Shown here: piece after piece, positions 23,473 to 32,946 of the stretch
Position numbering within the stretch: the stretch's first letter is position 1
Layout of the letters: the number at the start of each line of letters is the position of its first letter
Assembly (NCBI RefSeq): GCF_014649855.1
Contig: NZ_BMTV01000003.1
Coordinates: 157,849 to 221,848, forward strand
Source: Streptomyces roseolus
Lineage (GTDB): Bacteria; Actinomycetota; Actinomycetes; Streptomycetales; Streptomycetaceae
Direction: 5' to 3'
Length of the DNA stretch: 64,000 bases
Program-made: the position numbers and the translations under genes
Notes under the pieces: model-generated
Databases searched by the model: none
What the model was told of the DNA's origin: nothing
What the model saw: only the letters and a program-made list of their open reading frames with translations

Positions 23473-26388
23473 TTATTCGAGCAGCTCCGCGTACGAGCCC
23501 ATGGCCAGGGCGATGTCCGCCTGGGCCCAGAACCGGTGGTAGGTGAAGACGGGGGCGGCGCCGCCCGCCAGGTAGGCCTCGATCTTCGGCCAGGCCGGGT
23601 CGTCCTGGTAGAAGGAGCGGATCGAGGCGAAGGTGGAGGTGTTGTTCACCGCGTCGCCGTTCGGCATGACGCCGGTCCAGCCGCTCGGCACGTACACCTG
23701 GTCGTCGAAGCGGTTGTAGTCGGCACGGGTCTCCTCGACGGCGATGCCGAGCGGGTCCTGGTGGTGCTCCCACATGCCGTCGAGGAGGGCCTTGGCGACC
23801 CGCTTGGCCTCCGCGTGGCCGGACTTGGCCGCGTAGTAGGTGAGGGTCTTGGCGTAGGCGGCGGCCACACCGACGTCGTTGGTGTAGTCGGCGACGGTGA
23901 CGTGCAGGCCGTTGTTGGCACCGGGGTTCGCCGCGTTCCAGGTGTCGGGCGCGCCGGACCACTGGAGGGTGGACGGGATGCGGAAGGTGCCGTCGGGGTT
24001 GATGGTGGTCTTGGACAGCGCCCAGGAGACCCACTTGTCGAGGACGGTCTTCGCCTCGGCGTTGCCGGTCTGCTGGTAGTACTCGGCGACGCGCTCCATG
24101 GACCAGGCCTGGAAGCCGAACCACTGGTTCGACGCCGGGTCGTGGTAGACGGGCTTCTCGTCGTAGTACATGCCGTAGAAGGTGGGGGTGCCGGCCGGCG
24201 GGGTGGCGTAGCGGCCCTGCCAGCTGTTGGTGGCGCCGCCCGCGATGCCGCCCTCGCTGGACTGGAGCCAGCGGTAGAACTCCAGCTGCCGGTCGAGGCT
24301 GGTCGCCCAGTCCGCCTGGCCGGTCGCCGACTTGGGCTTGAGCGGGGCGTACTCGCTGAGCGCGTACGCGGCGAGCGGGTTCTGGTAGCCGCTGTGGTTG
24401 TGGCTGGATCCGATCCGCCACGACCAGCCGGCGGAGGTGTCGACGGCTCCGCCCCAGGCGTAGTACCAGGACATCAGGTAGTGGGCGCTGTCCTTGCCGG
24501 TGCCGGCCGGGCAGGCGGTCGGGCCGACGCAGTTCCCGATCTTCTTGAAGTACTTGTCGAACATGGCGTACCGCAGGTAGTCGCCCATCTTGGCGGCCTT
24601 GCCGACGGTGGCGGAGACCTGCGCGCCCTTGCCCTGCTCCTTGGCCCAGAGGTCGGCCCAGTAGGCGGCCTGGACGGCGCGGGCGTCGGCGTCGGGGGCG
24701 TTGGTGTACTTCCACTGCTTGGCGTAGGAGGCGTCCCCGGTGAAGATGTCGAGGTAGCCGTTCTTGCCGCCGTAGGAGAAGTTGTCGCAGGTCGGGTGGG
24801 TGACGGTCTCCCAGACGGACTCCTGCGGGCCGCGCTGGAAGGTGTTGATGTACGAGGGGCCGGTCGCCGTCGGTCCCGCGGAGCACTTGCCGGGTTCGTT
24901 GCCGAAGCCGTAGACGTTGTCGACGTCCTGGATCCAGTGCATGCCGTAGATGTCGTCGGTGCCGTAGGCGCTCTTCAGCTCGGCCGCGATCGGGTCGGAG
25001 CCGGAGGTGACGCCGGAGTCCAGCCTCGCCGGGTACTGCGAGGGGAGGTCCCACTCGGGGGCGTAGGTGGCCGGCTTCGAGGCGTTGTACGAGGAGTTCG
25101 TGGGCTGGTCGGCGTGGGTCGGGATCATGAACTTCTCCATGATGTCCCAGGCGCCGTTGAACTTGGTCCAGTCACCGGTGATCTTGCCGTACATGGCCTG
25201 GAGCCAGATGAGGTAGCTGTACGCCTCCGAGGTCGTCTCGTGCCCGTGGTCGGGGGCCTCGACGATCAGGGTCTCGACGGAGTGGTACGGGATGCCCTCG
25301 GGCGAGAAGTAGCCGTTGGCCGGGTTGGTGATCTTCCCGTAGAGGTCGAGGAAGCGCGCGTCGTAGGTGGAGTCCGCGGCGAGCTGGGTGGCCTGGACCT
25401 CGGCCTTGGCGTGGCCGGGGGCGCTCGCGGTGAAGACGGCGACGCCGGTGCCGGTCGCGGCGGCGGTGACGGTCACCTTCTGGGCGGTGTTCCAGTTCGC
25501 CGGGGTGAAGGTGAGCGTGGCCGGGGAGGCCGTCAGGCCGGTGTTCCCGGAGGTACGGGCCACGGTGACGGTGACGTTCGCCGCCGGGGCCTTCGACAGC
25601 TTGAGGTCGAAGGTGCCGGTGGAGCCCTGGCGGACGGCCAGCTGGCCCGGGCTGACGACGAGCGCGGGGCCCGCGGCGACGGTGATGCCGACCGGGGCGG
25701 ACTCGCCGGAGGCGCCCTGGCTGTCGTACGCCTTGGCGTAGAGCGAGTGGGCGCCGGTGGCGAGGCCGGCGGCGCTGTACGTGAACGGCGCGGTGGTGTC
25801 GGTGCCGAGGAGGGTCGTGTCGCTGTAGAACTCGACCTTGTCGACGGTGGCGCCGTCGGCCGCGGCGGCGGTGGCGGCGAGCGGGACGGCGTCGCCCTGG
25901 GCGTAGACCGCGCCGGCGGCGGGGCTGGTGAGGACGGCGACCGGCGGCTGGTGGGCCCCGGCGCACAGGGTGCCGTTGACGGCGAAGTTCGTCGGGGCGG
26001 TGTTGGCCCCGCTGTAGGTGAACTGGCCGCCGGCGGTGACGGCGGCGCCGGCGGCGATCGTGCCGTTCCAGCCGGCGTTGGTGACGGTGACGTTCTTGCC
26101 GGACTGGGACCAGACCCCGCTCCAGCCGTTGGTGAGCTTCTGGTCACCGGCGTAGGAGTAGGTGAGGGTCCAGCCGTCGATGGCGGCGGTGCCCCGGTTG
26201 GTGAGGGTGAGTTCGGCGGTGAAGCCCGAACCCCAGTCGTTGGTCTTGTAGTCGACGCTGCACGCGAGGGCGGCGGCCTGCGCGGTGCCGGCCCCGGCAC
26301 CGGCGGCCAGCAGGCCGAGGGGGAGCGCGAGCGCGGCGGTCAGGGCGGTCAGGTGCCTGCGTGGGCGGCGTGGTCTCAGGCGTTGCAT
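23473..26388 (-). CDS. Secreted cellobiohydrolase / cellulase, CBM2 - Ig-like - GH48
   Basis: The ATG at 26388 ([11 protein letters not shown]) has GAGGAG upstream and gives 971 residues. After a signal peptide ending at AQAA comes a CBM2 domain (about 37-138; cysteines near both ends, tryptophans in DWGSG, GWTLTY and NGWSG). An Ig-like domain (about 145-235) and a second beta-sandwich (about 240-335) follow. The GH48 barrel runs from about 345 to the end. The conserved [12 protein letters not shown] block holds the catalytic acid glutamate. GH48 enzymes release cellobiose from reducing ends. The divergent spacer has a perfect CebR box, so it should be induced by cellobiose. Confidence 0.95.
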   Translation of the reverse strand: MQRLRPRRPRRHLTALTAALALPLGLLAAGAGAGTAQAAALACSVDYKTNDWGSGFTAELTLTNRGTAAIDGWTLTYSYAGDQKLTNGWSGVWSQSGKNVTVTNAGWNGTIAAGAAVTAGGQFTYSGANTAPTNFAVNGTLCAGAHQPPVAVLTSPAAGAVYAQGDAVPLAATAAAADGATVDKVEFYSDTTLLGTDTTAPFTYSAAGLATGAHSLYAKAYDSQGASGESAPVGITVAAGPALVVSPGQLAVRQGSTGTFDLKLSKAPAANVTVTVARTSGNTGLTASPATLTFTPANWNTAQKVTVTAAATGTGVAVFTASAPGHAKAEVQATQLAADSTYDARFLDLYGKITNPANGYFSPEGIPYHSVETLIVEAPDHGHETTSEAYSYLIWLQAMYGKITGDWTKFNGAWDIMEKFMIPTHADQPTNSSYNASKPATYAPEWDLPSQYPARLDSGVTSGSDPIAAELKSAYGTDDIYGMHWIQDVDNVYGFGNEPGKCSAGPTATGPSYINTFQRGPQESVWETVTHPTCDNFSYGGKNGYLDIFTGDASYAKQWKYTNAPDADARAVQAAYWADLWAKEQGKGAQVSATVGKAAKMGDYLRYAMFDKYFKKIGNCVGPTACPAGTGKDSAHYLMSWYYAWGGAVDTSAGWSWRIGSSHNHSGYQNPLAAYALSEYAPLKPKSATGQADWATSLDRQLEFYRWLQSSEGGIAGGATNSWQGRYATPPAGTPTFYGMYYDEKPVYHDPASNQWFGFQAWSMERVAEYYQQTGNAEAKTVLDKWVSWALSKTTINPDGTFRIPSTLQWSGAPDTWNAANPGANNGLHVTVADYTNDVGVAAAYAKTLTYYAAKSGHAEAKRVAKALLDGMWEHHQDPLGIAVEETRADYNRFDDQVYVPSGWTGVMPNGDAVNNTSTFASIRSFYQDDPAWPKIEAYLAGGAAPVFTYHRFWAQADIALAMGSYAELLE

Positions 26389-26507
26389 GCGGGTGGGTCT
26401 CCTCGCGGCTCGGGAGGTCGGTTGGTGCGAAGAGCGGGCCGTACGGAGCGCGTCGGTGGTGCGGGGAACGGGCCGTACGGGGGGTGCGTGAACAAGCCGT
26501 GAACCAG

Positions 26508-26521
26508 TGGGAGCGCTCCCA
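26508..26521. promoter_or_regulatory. CebR operator, perfect
   Basis: TGGGAGCGCTCCCA, the known CebR palindrome of Streptomyces, is extended here by one matching base pair or more on each side (26506-26523). It is 119 bp before the GH48 start. Confidence 0.93.
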
Positions 26522-26640
26522 CTGTGCAAGCGTGACGCAACCACGTCAAGATGCGTGAAGAGTCGAAGGCAAACGACGAGCAATTTCCCCAACTCCTCTT
26601 TTGCTTGGCCGCCGTTGGCGCTACGGTCTGCCCCGACCAG

Positions 26641-26654
26641 TGGGAGCGATTCCA
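26641..26654. promoter_or_regulatory. CebR operator, degenerate
   Basis: TGGGAGCGATTCCA matches 12 of 14 CebR box positions, with both changes in the right half. It lies 49 bp before the start of the GH5 pseudogene, consistent with decay of a former site. Confidence 0.7.
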
Positions 26655-26703
26655 TCCAGTCGGCACGCCGTCAGGAGCGTGCCCTCGCTGCGAGGACTCG
26701 CTC

Positions 26704-28026
26704 ATGCGAAGACCCCCACGTCCCACCGCGCCGCTCGCAGGAGCGGCGGACACGACGGCGAGCACCGCGCTCGCCGTCGTGGGTACGGCCCCAGGAGCCG
26801 CGGCCGCACCCGTCTGCACCGTGAAGCACTCGGTCGCCGGCCAGTGGACCGGGGGCTTCCGGGGTGCCGTCACCGACGACGGCACGGCGCTGAACGACTG
26901 GAGCCTCGGCTTCCCCTTCCCGGCCGGCCGGCAGGTCGGCCGGGGCCGGGGCGGCAAGTGGACCCGGTCCGGCGCCGCCGTGACCGTCGTCGACGGGGGC
27001 TGGAACGCCCGGCTCGGCTCCGGCGCGAAGGTGACGACGGGCTTCGTCGCCTCGTGGACGGGGTCCGACACGGCTCCGGCCTCCTTCACCCTCGACGGTG
27101 CGCCCCGCACCGTGGACGGGCCGACCGCACTGCCCGCCCGTACGCCTCCGACCACCCCGCCCACGACTCCCCCGACCGACCCTCCGACCACACCACCCAC
27201 CACCCCGCCCACGTCGCCGCCGCCCACCCCGGTCTCCGGCGCACCCGAACTCACCGTCACCGGCGACAAGTTCACCGACCAGAACGGCGCGGTCCGCCGG
27301 CTCCTCGGCGTCAACCGCTCCGGCGGCGAGTTCATGTGCGCGCAGGGCCACGGCACCGGGGACGGTCCGGTCGACGACGCCTCCGTCGAGGCGATCGCCG
27401 ACCGGAAAGCCGACACGGTCCGCATCCCCCTCGACGAGGAGTGCCGGGGCGAACACCTTCAAGAACGACGAGCGGGTCGTCCTCGACCTCTTCAACGAGC
27501 CCCGTCCGGACCGGGCGACCTCCGACGCGACCCAGGCATGGACCTGCCGGCGCGACGGCGGCACCTGCCCCGGCATCGGGTACGAGGTCGCCGGCACGCA
27601 GGACCCGGTGGACGCGGTCCGCGCCACGGGAGCGAGGAACCTGATCCTCGTCCCGGCATCGCGTACTCCGACGACCTCAGCCGGTGGCTCACGTACCGCC
27701 CCACGGATCCGGCTGCCGACCTGGCCGCCGCCCGGCACGTCTACGACTTCGACACCCGCTCCACCGAGACGTGCCGGAACGACACCCTCGCCCACGTGGC
27801 CGCCCACGTGGCCCTCCTCGCGGGCGAGATCGGTGAGAACACCTGCGGACACGCGTTCGTCGACCGCGTCATGAAGTGGTTCGACGACCGCGGGCTCTCG
27901 TACCTGGGCCGGACCTGGAACACCTGGAACCGCGACTCCGGTCCCGCGCTGATCACCTCGTACGACGGCACTCCCACCGCATTCGGCGCCGGGCCGCGCG
28001 ACCACCTGCGCGCCCTCGCCCCGTGA
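26704..28026 (+). pseudogene. Decayed CBM2-GH5 cellulase
   Basis: The frame opens at ATG 26704 with signal peptide, CBM2 and a Thr-Pro linker, then GVNRSGGEFMCAQGHG of GH5. After EECRG (about 27447) the frame changes and roughly 70 residues, including the expected HWTHG region, are missing. The next frame has VVLDLFNEPRPDRAT with the catalytic Glu. Near 27656 a one-base loss changes frame again, and the last 120 residues (IAYSDDLSRWLTYRPTD onward) return to the first frame. Many positions expected to be Trp or Cys are Arg, and the CBM2 lacks its second Cys. The gene is dead as a cellulase. A sequencing error could explain one shift, not the deletion. Confidence 0.88.
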
Positions 28027-28079
28027 CCCCCGTCGGTCCCGTACATCCGAAGAATCCCCAGAAAGGAACACCCACCCCC

Positions 28080-29816
28080 ATGAGCCGCACCAGCCGTACC
28101 GCCCTCCTGGCGGCCCTCGGCCTCATCGCAGCGTCCGGAGCGACCGCCACGGTCTTCGGCTCCACCGCCGGCGCAGCCACCCCCGGCTGCAAGGTGGACT
28201 ACTCCGTCACCAACCAGTGGAGCACCGGCTTCGGCGCCAACGTCGTCGTCACCAACACCGGTGACCCGACGTCCTCGTGGACCCTGGAGTGGTCCTACGC
28301 CGGCAACCAGCAGGTGACCCAGGGCTGGAACGCCACCATCACCCAGTCCGGCTCCGCCGTGACCGCCAAGAGCCTGTCCTACAACGGGGCGCTCGCCACC
28401 GGTGGTTCGACCTCCTTCGGCTTCAACGGTTCCTACAGCGGCACCAACGCGGTGCCCGCCACCTTCAAGCTGAACGGCGTCACCTGCAACACCGCCACCC
28501 AGCCGACGGACCCGCCGACCACGCCGCCCACCACCCCGCCGACGACCCCGCCCACGACGCCGGGCTCGAAGGCCGACAACCCGTACGCCGGAGCCAAGGT
28601 GTACGTCAACCCCGACTGGCGCGCCAAGGCCGAGGCCGAGCCGGGCGGCAGCCGGATCTCCAACCAGCCCACCGGCGTCTGGCTGGACCGCATCGCCGCC
28701 ATCAACGGCACGCCCGGCGCCCGGGGCCTGCGCGCCCACCTCGACGAGGCCCTGGTGCAGAAGGGCTCCGGCGAGCTCGTCGTCCAGCTGGTCATCTACA
28801 ACCTGCCCGGCCGCGACTGTGCCGCGCTCGCCTCCAACGGCGAGCTGGGCCCGACGGAGATCGACAAGTACAAGACGCAGTACATCGACCCGATCGCCGC
28901 GATCCTCGCCGACCCGAAGTACGCGGGCCTGCGGATCGTCACCACGGTCGAGATCGACTCGCTCCCGAACCTCGTCACCAACGTCTCCGGACGCGACACC
29001 GCGACCGCGAACTGCGACGTGATGAAGGCGAACGGCAACTACATCAAGGGCGTCGGCTACGCGCTCAACAAGCTCGGCGCGATCCCGAACGTCTACAACT
29101 ACGTCGACGCGGGCCACCACGGCTGGCTGGGCTGGGACTCCAACTTCGGTCCCTCCGCGGAGCTCTTCAAGACGGCCGCGACGGCCGAGGGCTCCACGGT
29201 CGCCAACGTCCACGGCTTCATCGTGAACACGGCCAACTACAGCGCCCTGAAGGAGGACAACTTCAAGGTCACCGACAGTGTGAACGGAACCTCCGTCCGC
29301 ACGTCGAAGTGGATCGACTGGAACCAGTACACGGACGAGCTGTCCTACGCCCAGGCGATGCGCGACAAGCTCGTCTCGCTCGGCTTCGACAGCAAGCTCG
29401 GCATGCTGATCGACACCTCCCGCAACGGCTGGGGCGGCACCGCCCGGCCCACCGGCCCGGGTGCCCTGACCAGCGTCGACACCTACGTGAACGGCGGCCG
29501 CTACGACCGCCGCATCCACCTCGGCAACTGGTGCAACCAGGCCGGCGCCGGTCTCGGCGAGCGGCCTCAGGCGGCTCCCGCCGCGGGCATCGACGCGTAC
29601 GTCTGGATGAAGCCCCCGGGCGAGTCCGACGGCGCGTCGAAGGAGATCCCGAACGACGAGGGCAAGGGCTTCGACCGCATGTGCGACCCGACCTACACGG
29701 GCAACGCCCGTAACGGCAACAGCATGTCCGGCGCCCTCCCCGACTCCCCCATCGCCGGCCAGTGGTTCTCGGCCCAGTTCCAGGAGCTCATGAAGAACGC
29801 GCACCCCGCGCTGTAA
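28080..29816 (+). CDS. Secreted cellulase / cellobiohydrolase, CBM2-GH6
   Basis: The ATG at 28080 has AAAGGA upstream and gives 578 residues. A signal peptide is followed by CBM2 (about 35-135; Cys in PGCKVDYSV and VTCNT, tryptophans in NQWSTGF, SWTLEW and QGWNATI). A linker of TTPP repeats leads to the GH6 catalytic domain. GH6 signatures are NLPGRDCAALASNGE with the catalytic Asp, TTVEIDSLPNLV, and WMKPPGESDG. The long loops point to an exo-acting enzyme that releases cellobiose from non-reducing ends. It starts 53 bp after the pseudogene and has no CebR box of its own, so it may use the promoter at 26.6 kb. Confidence 0.94.
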   Translation: MSRTSRTALLAALGLIAASGATATVFGSTAGAATPGCKVDYSVTNQWSTGFGANVVVTNTGDPTSSWTLEWSYAGNQQVTQGWNATITQSGSAVTAKSLSYNGALATGGSTSFGFNGSYSGTNAVPATFKLNGVTCNTATQPTDPPTTPPTTPPTTPPTTPGSKADNPYAGAKVYVNPDWRAKAEAEPGGSRISNQPTGVWLDRIAAINGTPGARGLRAHLDEALVQKGSGELVVQLVIYNLPGRDCAALASNGELGPTEIDKYKTQYIDPIAAILADPKYAGLRIVTTVEIDSLPNLVTNVSGRDTATANCDVMKANGNYIKGVGYALNKLGAIPNVYNYVDAGHHGWLGWDSNFGPSAELFKTAATAEGSTVANVHGFIVNTANYSALKEDNFKVTDSVNGTSVRTSKWIDWNQYTDELSYAQAMRDKLVSLGFDSKLGMLIDTSRNGWGGTARPTGPGALTSVDTYVNGGRYDRRIHLGNWCNQAGAGLGERPQAAPAAGIDAYVWMKPPGESDGASKEIPNDEGKGFDRMCDPTYTGNARNGNSMSGALPDSPIAGQWFSAQFQELMKNAHPAL

Positions 29817-29825
29817 CCCCTCACA

Positions 29826-29867
29826 GGGGGCGCCGTCCCGGCCCGGCGGGACCGGGACGGCGCCCCC
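29826..29867 (+). terminator. Terminator of the GH6 gene
   Basis: A perfect 16-bp GC stem (29826-29841 with 29852-29867) and a 10-nt loop, 9 bp past the GH6 stop. Confidence 0.88.
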
Positions 29868-29975
29868 GTGGGGAAGCGACCAAGGCCGGACGGGCCCGGG
29901 AACCCCGTCCGGCCTCTCGCGTGCCGTCCGCGGGGAGGTCGTTCCGCCGACGGGCCGCCCGGCGGCGGAACGCCC

Positions 29976-30110
29976 GGCGTCAGGGCGGCCGTCATCAGGA
30001 CGCCCGTCGTCAGAACACTCATCGGCAGGACCGCCGCCGACAGGACGCCCGTCGACAGGACACCCATCGGCAGGACGCCCGTCATCAGGGCGACCGCCGG
30101 CAGCAGGCCG
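29976..30110. repeat. 15-bp tandem repeat, nine degenerate units
   Basis: Units start at 29976 and every 15 bp to about 30096, with a consensus close to RTCGKCAGGACGCCC. The array lies between the GH6 terminator and the cebR stop. It translates to five-residue repeats in all frames, but no start or ribosome site supports a protein. Confidence 0.85.
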
Positions 30111-30136
30111 CGCCGGCAGGCCCGGCAGCGGGCCCG

Positions 30137-31159
30137 TCAGCAGGACTCCCGCACCACCAGCTCCGTCGGCAGGACGCGCTTCGGCACGTCCCCCCGGCCG
30201 CCCGGGGCGTCGTCGAGGAGCATCCGGGCCATGGTGCGTCCCATCTCCTCGATGGGCTGGCGGACGCTGGTGAGCGGGGGGTCCATGAGGCGGGCGACCG
30301 GGGAGTCGTCGACGCCCACGAGCGCCACGTCGTCCGGGACGCGGCGGCCGGCCTCGCGGAGGGCGGCCCGGGCACCGGCGGCCATGACGTCGGAGGCGGC
30401 GAAGACCGCGTCCAGGCCGGGACGGCGCTCCAGGAGCTCGCGCATGGCCGCGCGGCCGCCGTCCTCGGTGAAGTCGCCGGCGGCGACCAGGCCCTCGTCG
30501 GGGGCGTGGCCCGCCTCCGCCAGACCGGCGCGGTAGCCGCCCAGGCGGGCCCGGGCCACGTACATGTCCAGCGGGCCGGTGACGGTGGCGATGCGCTGCC
30601 GGCCGCGGCCGACGAGGTGGGCGACGGCGGCGCGGCCGGCGCCGATGTTGTCGGAGTCGACGTACGGGACGGATTCGGCCTCGGAGCGGCGGCCGTTCAT
30701 GACGACCGGGATGCCGAGCTCGCGAACGCGGTCGGGGAGCGGGTCGTCGCCGTGCACGGAGGCGAGCAGGACGCCGTCGACGCGCTGGGCGGCGAGGTAC
30801 TGCTCGAAGCGCTGCCGCTCCTGTTCGCTGCGGACCAGGGTGAGCAGCAGCTGCTTGTCGGCCTCGGCCAGTTCGGCGCTGACGCCGCGGATGAGGTCGA
30901 GGAAGTAGGGCTCGGCGAAGAGCCGTGCCTCGGCCTCGGGGATGACGAGGGCGACGGCGTCCGTGCGGCTGCCGGCGAGGGCGCGGGCGGCCTGGTTGGG
31001 CACGTAGCCGAGTTCGGCGACGGCCCGGGCCACGGCGGCGCGGGTCTGCTCGCTGACGCGCGGGGATCCGTTGATGACCCGTGAGACGGTGCCCCGGCCG
31101 ACTCCGGCGCGGGCCGCGACCTGCTCCAGGGTGGGTCTGCTGTTCTGCCGTCCGTTCAC
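30137..31159 (-). CDS. cebR: Cellobiose-responsive repressor CebR, LacI family
   Basis: The GTG at 31159 with GGGGAG upstream gives 340 residues that open VNGRQNSRPTLEQVAARAGV. The HTH is VAARAGVGRGTVSRVINGSP, and YVPNQAARALA is the hinge. The sugar-binding domain has VVPE-like VIPEAEARLFAEPYF and the dimer motif VDGVLLASVHGDDPLP. It is divergent from cebE, with two CebR boxes between them, so it should repress itself and the transporter. Cellobiose is the known inducer for this family in Streptomyces. By box content its regulon here also includes GH48 and the GH9 gene at 49 kb. Confidence 0.95.
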   Translation of the reverse strand: MNGRQNSRPTLEQVAARAGVGRGTVSRVINGSPRVSEQTRAAVARAVAELGYVPNQAARALAGSRTDAVALVIPEAEARLFAEPYFLDLIRGVSAELAEADKQLLLTLVRSEQERQRFEQYLAAQRVDGVLLASVHGDDPLPDRVRELGIPVVMNGRRSEAESVPYVDSDNIGAGRAAVAHLVGRGRQRIATVTGPLDMYVARARLGGYRAGLAEAGHAPDEGLVAAGDFTEDGGRAAMRELLERRPGLDAVFAASDVMAAGARAALREAGRRVPDDVALVGVDDSPVARLMDPPLTSVRQPIEEMGRTMARMLLDDAPGGRGDVPKRVLPTELVVRESC

Positions 31160-31217
31160 CGTCGCCGTGCTCCCCTCGTCGGACTCGTGCAGCTCGCCAG
31201 AGCCGGGCACACCGGTA

Positions 31218-31231
31218 TGGGAGCGCTCCCA
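31218..31231. promoter_or_regulatory. CebR operator before cebR
   Basis: TGGGAGCGCTCCCA, perfect palindrome, 59 bp before the cebR start; autorepression is expected. Confidence 0.93.
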
Positions 31232-31393
31232 CCCTAGAGTACGGCGACGGGAATCCGCCACGCGCGCGTTCAGGAGATGACGTGAAGACCGGTGCCGGAG
31301 GCTCCGGAAACCCGCTGAACACCTTCCGGTAACGAATCCGCGTTCATGTCTTGACACCCCCACCCCCCCGGCGGCAACCTTCCGGCAACGACG

Positions 31394-31407
31394 TGGGAGC
31401 GCTCCCA
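31394..31407. promoter_or_regulatory. CebR operator before cebE
   Basis: TGGGAGCGCTCCCA, perfect palindrome, 111 bp before the cebE start, placed to block the cebEFG-bglC promoter. Confidence 0.93.
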
Positions 31408-31517
31408 TCGGGGGGCGGCACCGCCTGCATCAGGTCCGGGCAGGGCCCGCCGAGCCGCGAGCAGCCGACCGGACCTCTTGGCGCACAACGAGCACCACCT
31501 TGGACGAGGAGAGTGGA

Positions 31518-32855
31518 ATGGGCACTTCCAGCAGCAGACGCGGACGCCGCACGGCCGCCGCGGCGGTCGCCGCAGTGGTGACCGGGACGGTCCTGCTCAC
31601 CGGTTGCGGAAGCGACGAGGACGACGAGGCCGGGAAGGACGGCGGGAAGATCACCCTGCGCGTCGGCACCTTCGGCTCGTTCGGCTACGACAACAAGACC
31701 GGCGCGAAGCTCTACGCCGAGTACGAGCGGCTCCACCCGAACATCAAGATCGAGGAGTCGAACGTCTCCGACGGTCAGAAGTACTGGGACACCCTGAAGC
31801 TCCGCCTCTCCCAGAACAGCGGCGTCGCCGACATCCAGGCGATCGAGGTCGGCTACATCGCCGAGGCCACCGGCACGAGCATGGCCGACAAGTGGGTGGA
31901 CCTCGGCAAGGAGGGCGGCGCCGACACCTCCAAGTTCCTCGACTGGAAGATCAAGCAGGCCTCCACCGCCGACGGCAAGATCATCGCCCTCGGCACCGAC
32001 ATCGGCCCGATGGCCATCTGCTACAACAAGGACCTCTTCGCCAAGGCCAAGCTGCCCACCGCCCGCGAGGACGTCGCCAAGCTGTGGAGCGGCGACTGGT
32101 CGAAGTTCGTCGAGACCGGCGAGACGTACAAGAAGAACGCCCCGGCCGGCACCGCCTTCCACGACTCCGCCAGCGGCCTCTTCAACGCGGTGCTCTCCAG
32201 CGACCCCGTCCAGTACGCCGACTCCAGCGGCAAGCTCGACTGGGAGAACAGCCCCGGCGTGAGGAAGGCCTGGGAGCTCGGCGTCAAGGCCGCCCAGGGC
32301 GGACTCACCGCCAAGCTGCGCCAGTTCGACGAGAAGGGCACCTGGAACGCCGCCTTCAAGAACTCCAAGTTCGCCACCGTCGCCTGCCCCTCCTGGATGA
32401 CCGGCATCATCAAGGACCAGGCCGGCCCCGCCAACCAGGGCAAGTGGGACATCGCCGCGCCGCCGGTCGCCGGCAACTGGGGCGGCTCCTTCCTCGCCGT
32501 GCCCAAGGCGGGCAAGCACACCAAGGAGGCCGCCGAGCTCGCCGCCTGGCTGACCGCCCCCGAGCAGCACGCCAAGGTCTTCGGGGTGAACGGCAACATC
32601 CCGTCCACCAAGGACACCCTCCTCTCCCCCGCGGTGCAGAACGCCAAGATGCCGTACTTCGGCGACACGCCGGTCGGCAAGATCTTCTCCTCGGCGGCGG
32701 CCGGCATCAAGCCCGCTGTCATCAGCCGCTACGACGGCCAGGTGAAGACCTTCCTCACCGACAACGGCATCCTCGACATCGAGCAGCGGGGCACCGACCC
32801 GGCCAAGGCCTGGGAGAACGTCAAGAAGCTGGTCGACGACAAGATCGACCAGTAG
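31518..32855 (+). CDS. cebE: Cellobiose/cellotriose-binding lipoprotein CebE
   Basis: The ATG at 31518 follows GAGGAGAG and gives 445 residues. An arginine-rich start (SSSRRGRRTAAAA) and a lipobox LLTGC make it a lipoprotein, possibly Tat exported. The SBP fold is shown by ITLRVGTFGSFGYDN, YIAEATGTSMADKWVDL and the C-terminal VISRYDGQVKTFLTDNG. It delivers cello-oligosaccharides to CebF and CebG. Only the CebR box upstream is seen as a regulator. cebF follows 91 bp later. Confidence 0.93.
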   Translation: MGTSSSRRGRRTAAAAVAAVVTGTVLLTGCGSDEDDEAGKDGGKITLRVGTFGSFGYDNKTGAKLYAEYERLHPNIKIEESNVSDGQKYWDTLKLRLSQNSGVADIQAIEVGYIAEATGTSMADKWVDLGKEGGADTSKFLDWKIKQASTADGKIIALGTDIGPMAICYNKDLFAKAKLPTAREDVAKLWSGDWSKFVETGETYKKNAPAGTAFHDSASGLFNAVLSSDPVQYADSSGKLDWENSPGVRKAWELGVKAAQGGLTAKLRQFDEKGTWNAAFKNSKFATVACPSWMTGIIKDQAGPANQGKWDIAAPPVAGNWGGSFLAVPKAGKHTKEAAELAAWLTAPEQHAKVFGVNGNIPSTKDTLLSPAVQNAKMPYFGDTPVGKIFSSAAAGIKPAVISRYDGQVKTFLTDNGILDIEQRGTDPAKAWENVKKLVDDKIDQ

Positions 32856-32946
32856 CGGGGACCGCGTGCCGGCCCGCCGCCACCTGCCGGCGGCGGGCCG
32901 GCGCCGTCCGCACCACCGCACGCATCGACCTGGAAGGACGCCACCC

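Larger units (their letters stand above)
26389..26703. other. Divergent promoter region of GH48 and the GH5 pseudogene
   Basis: This 315-bp spacer has one perfect and one degenerate CebR box. Between them lies an AT-richer stretch (around 26535-26600) likely holding the promoters. Two copies of GGGCCGTACGG stand near the GH48 side. No gene is supported. Confidence 0.75.
31160..31517. other. Divergent cebR-cebE promoter region
   Basis: This 358-bp spacer holds two perfect CebR boxes 176 bp apart, one near each gene. It is otherwise non-coding; the stretch around 31320-31380 is less GC-rich and may contain the cebE promoter. Confidence 0.8.

Noticed and set aside
23536..26502. 988-residue plus-strand frame opposite GH48
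   Set aside because: It mirrors the GH48 codons in the complementary frame and has no domain or ribosome site.
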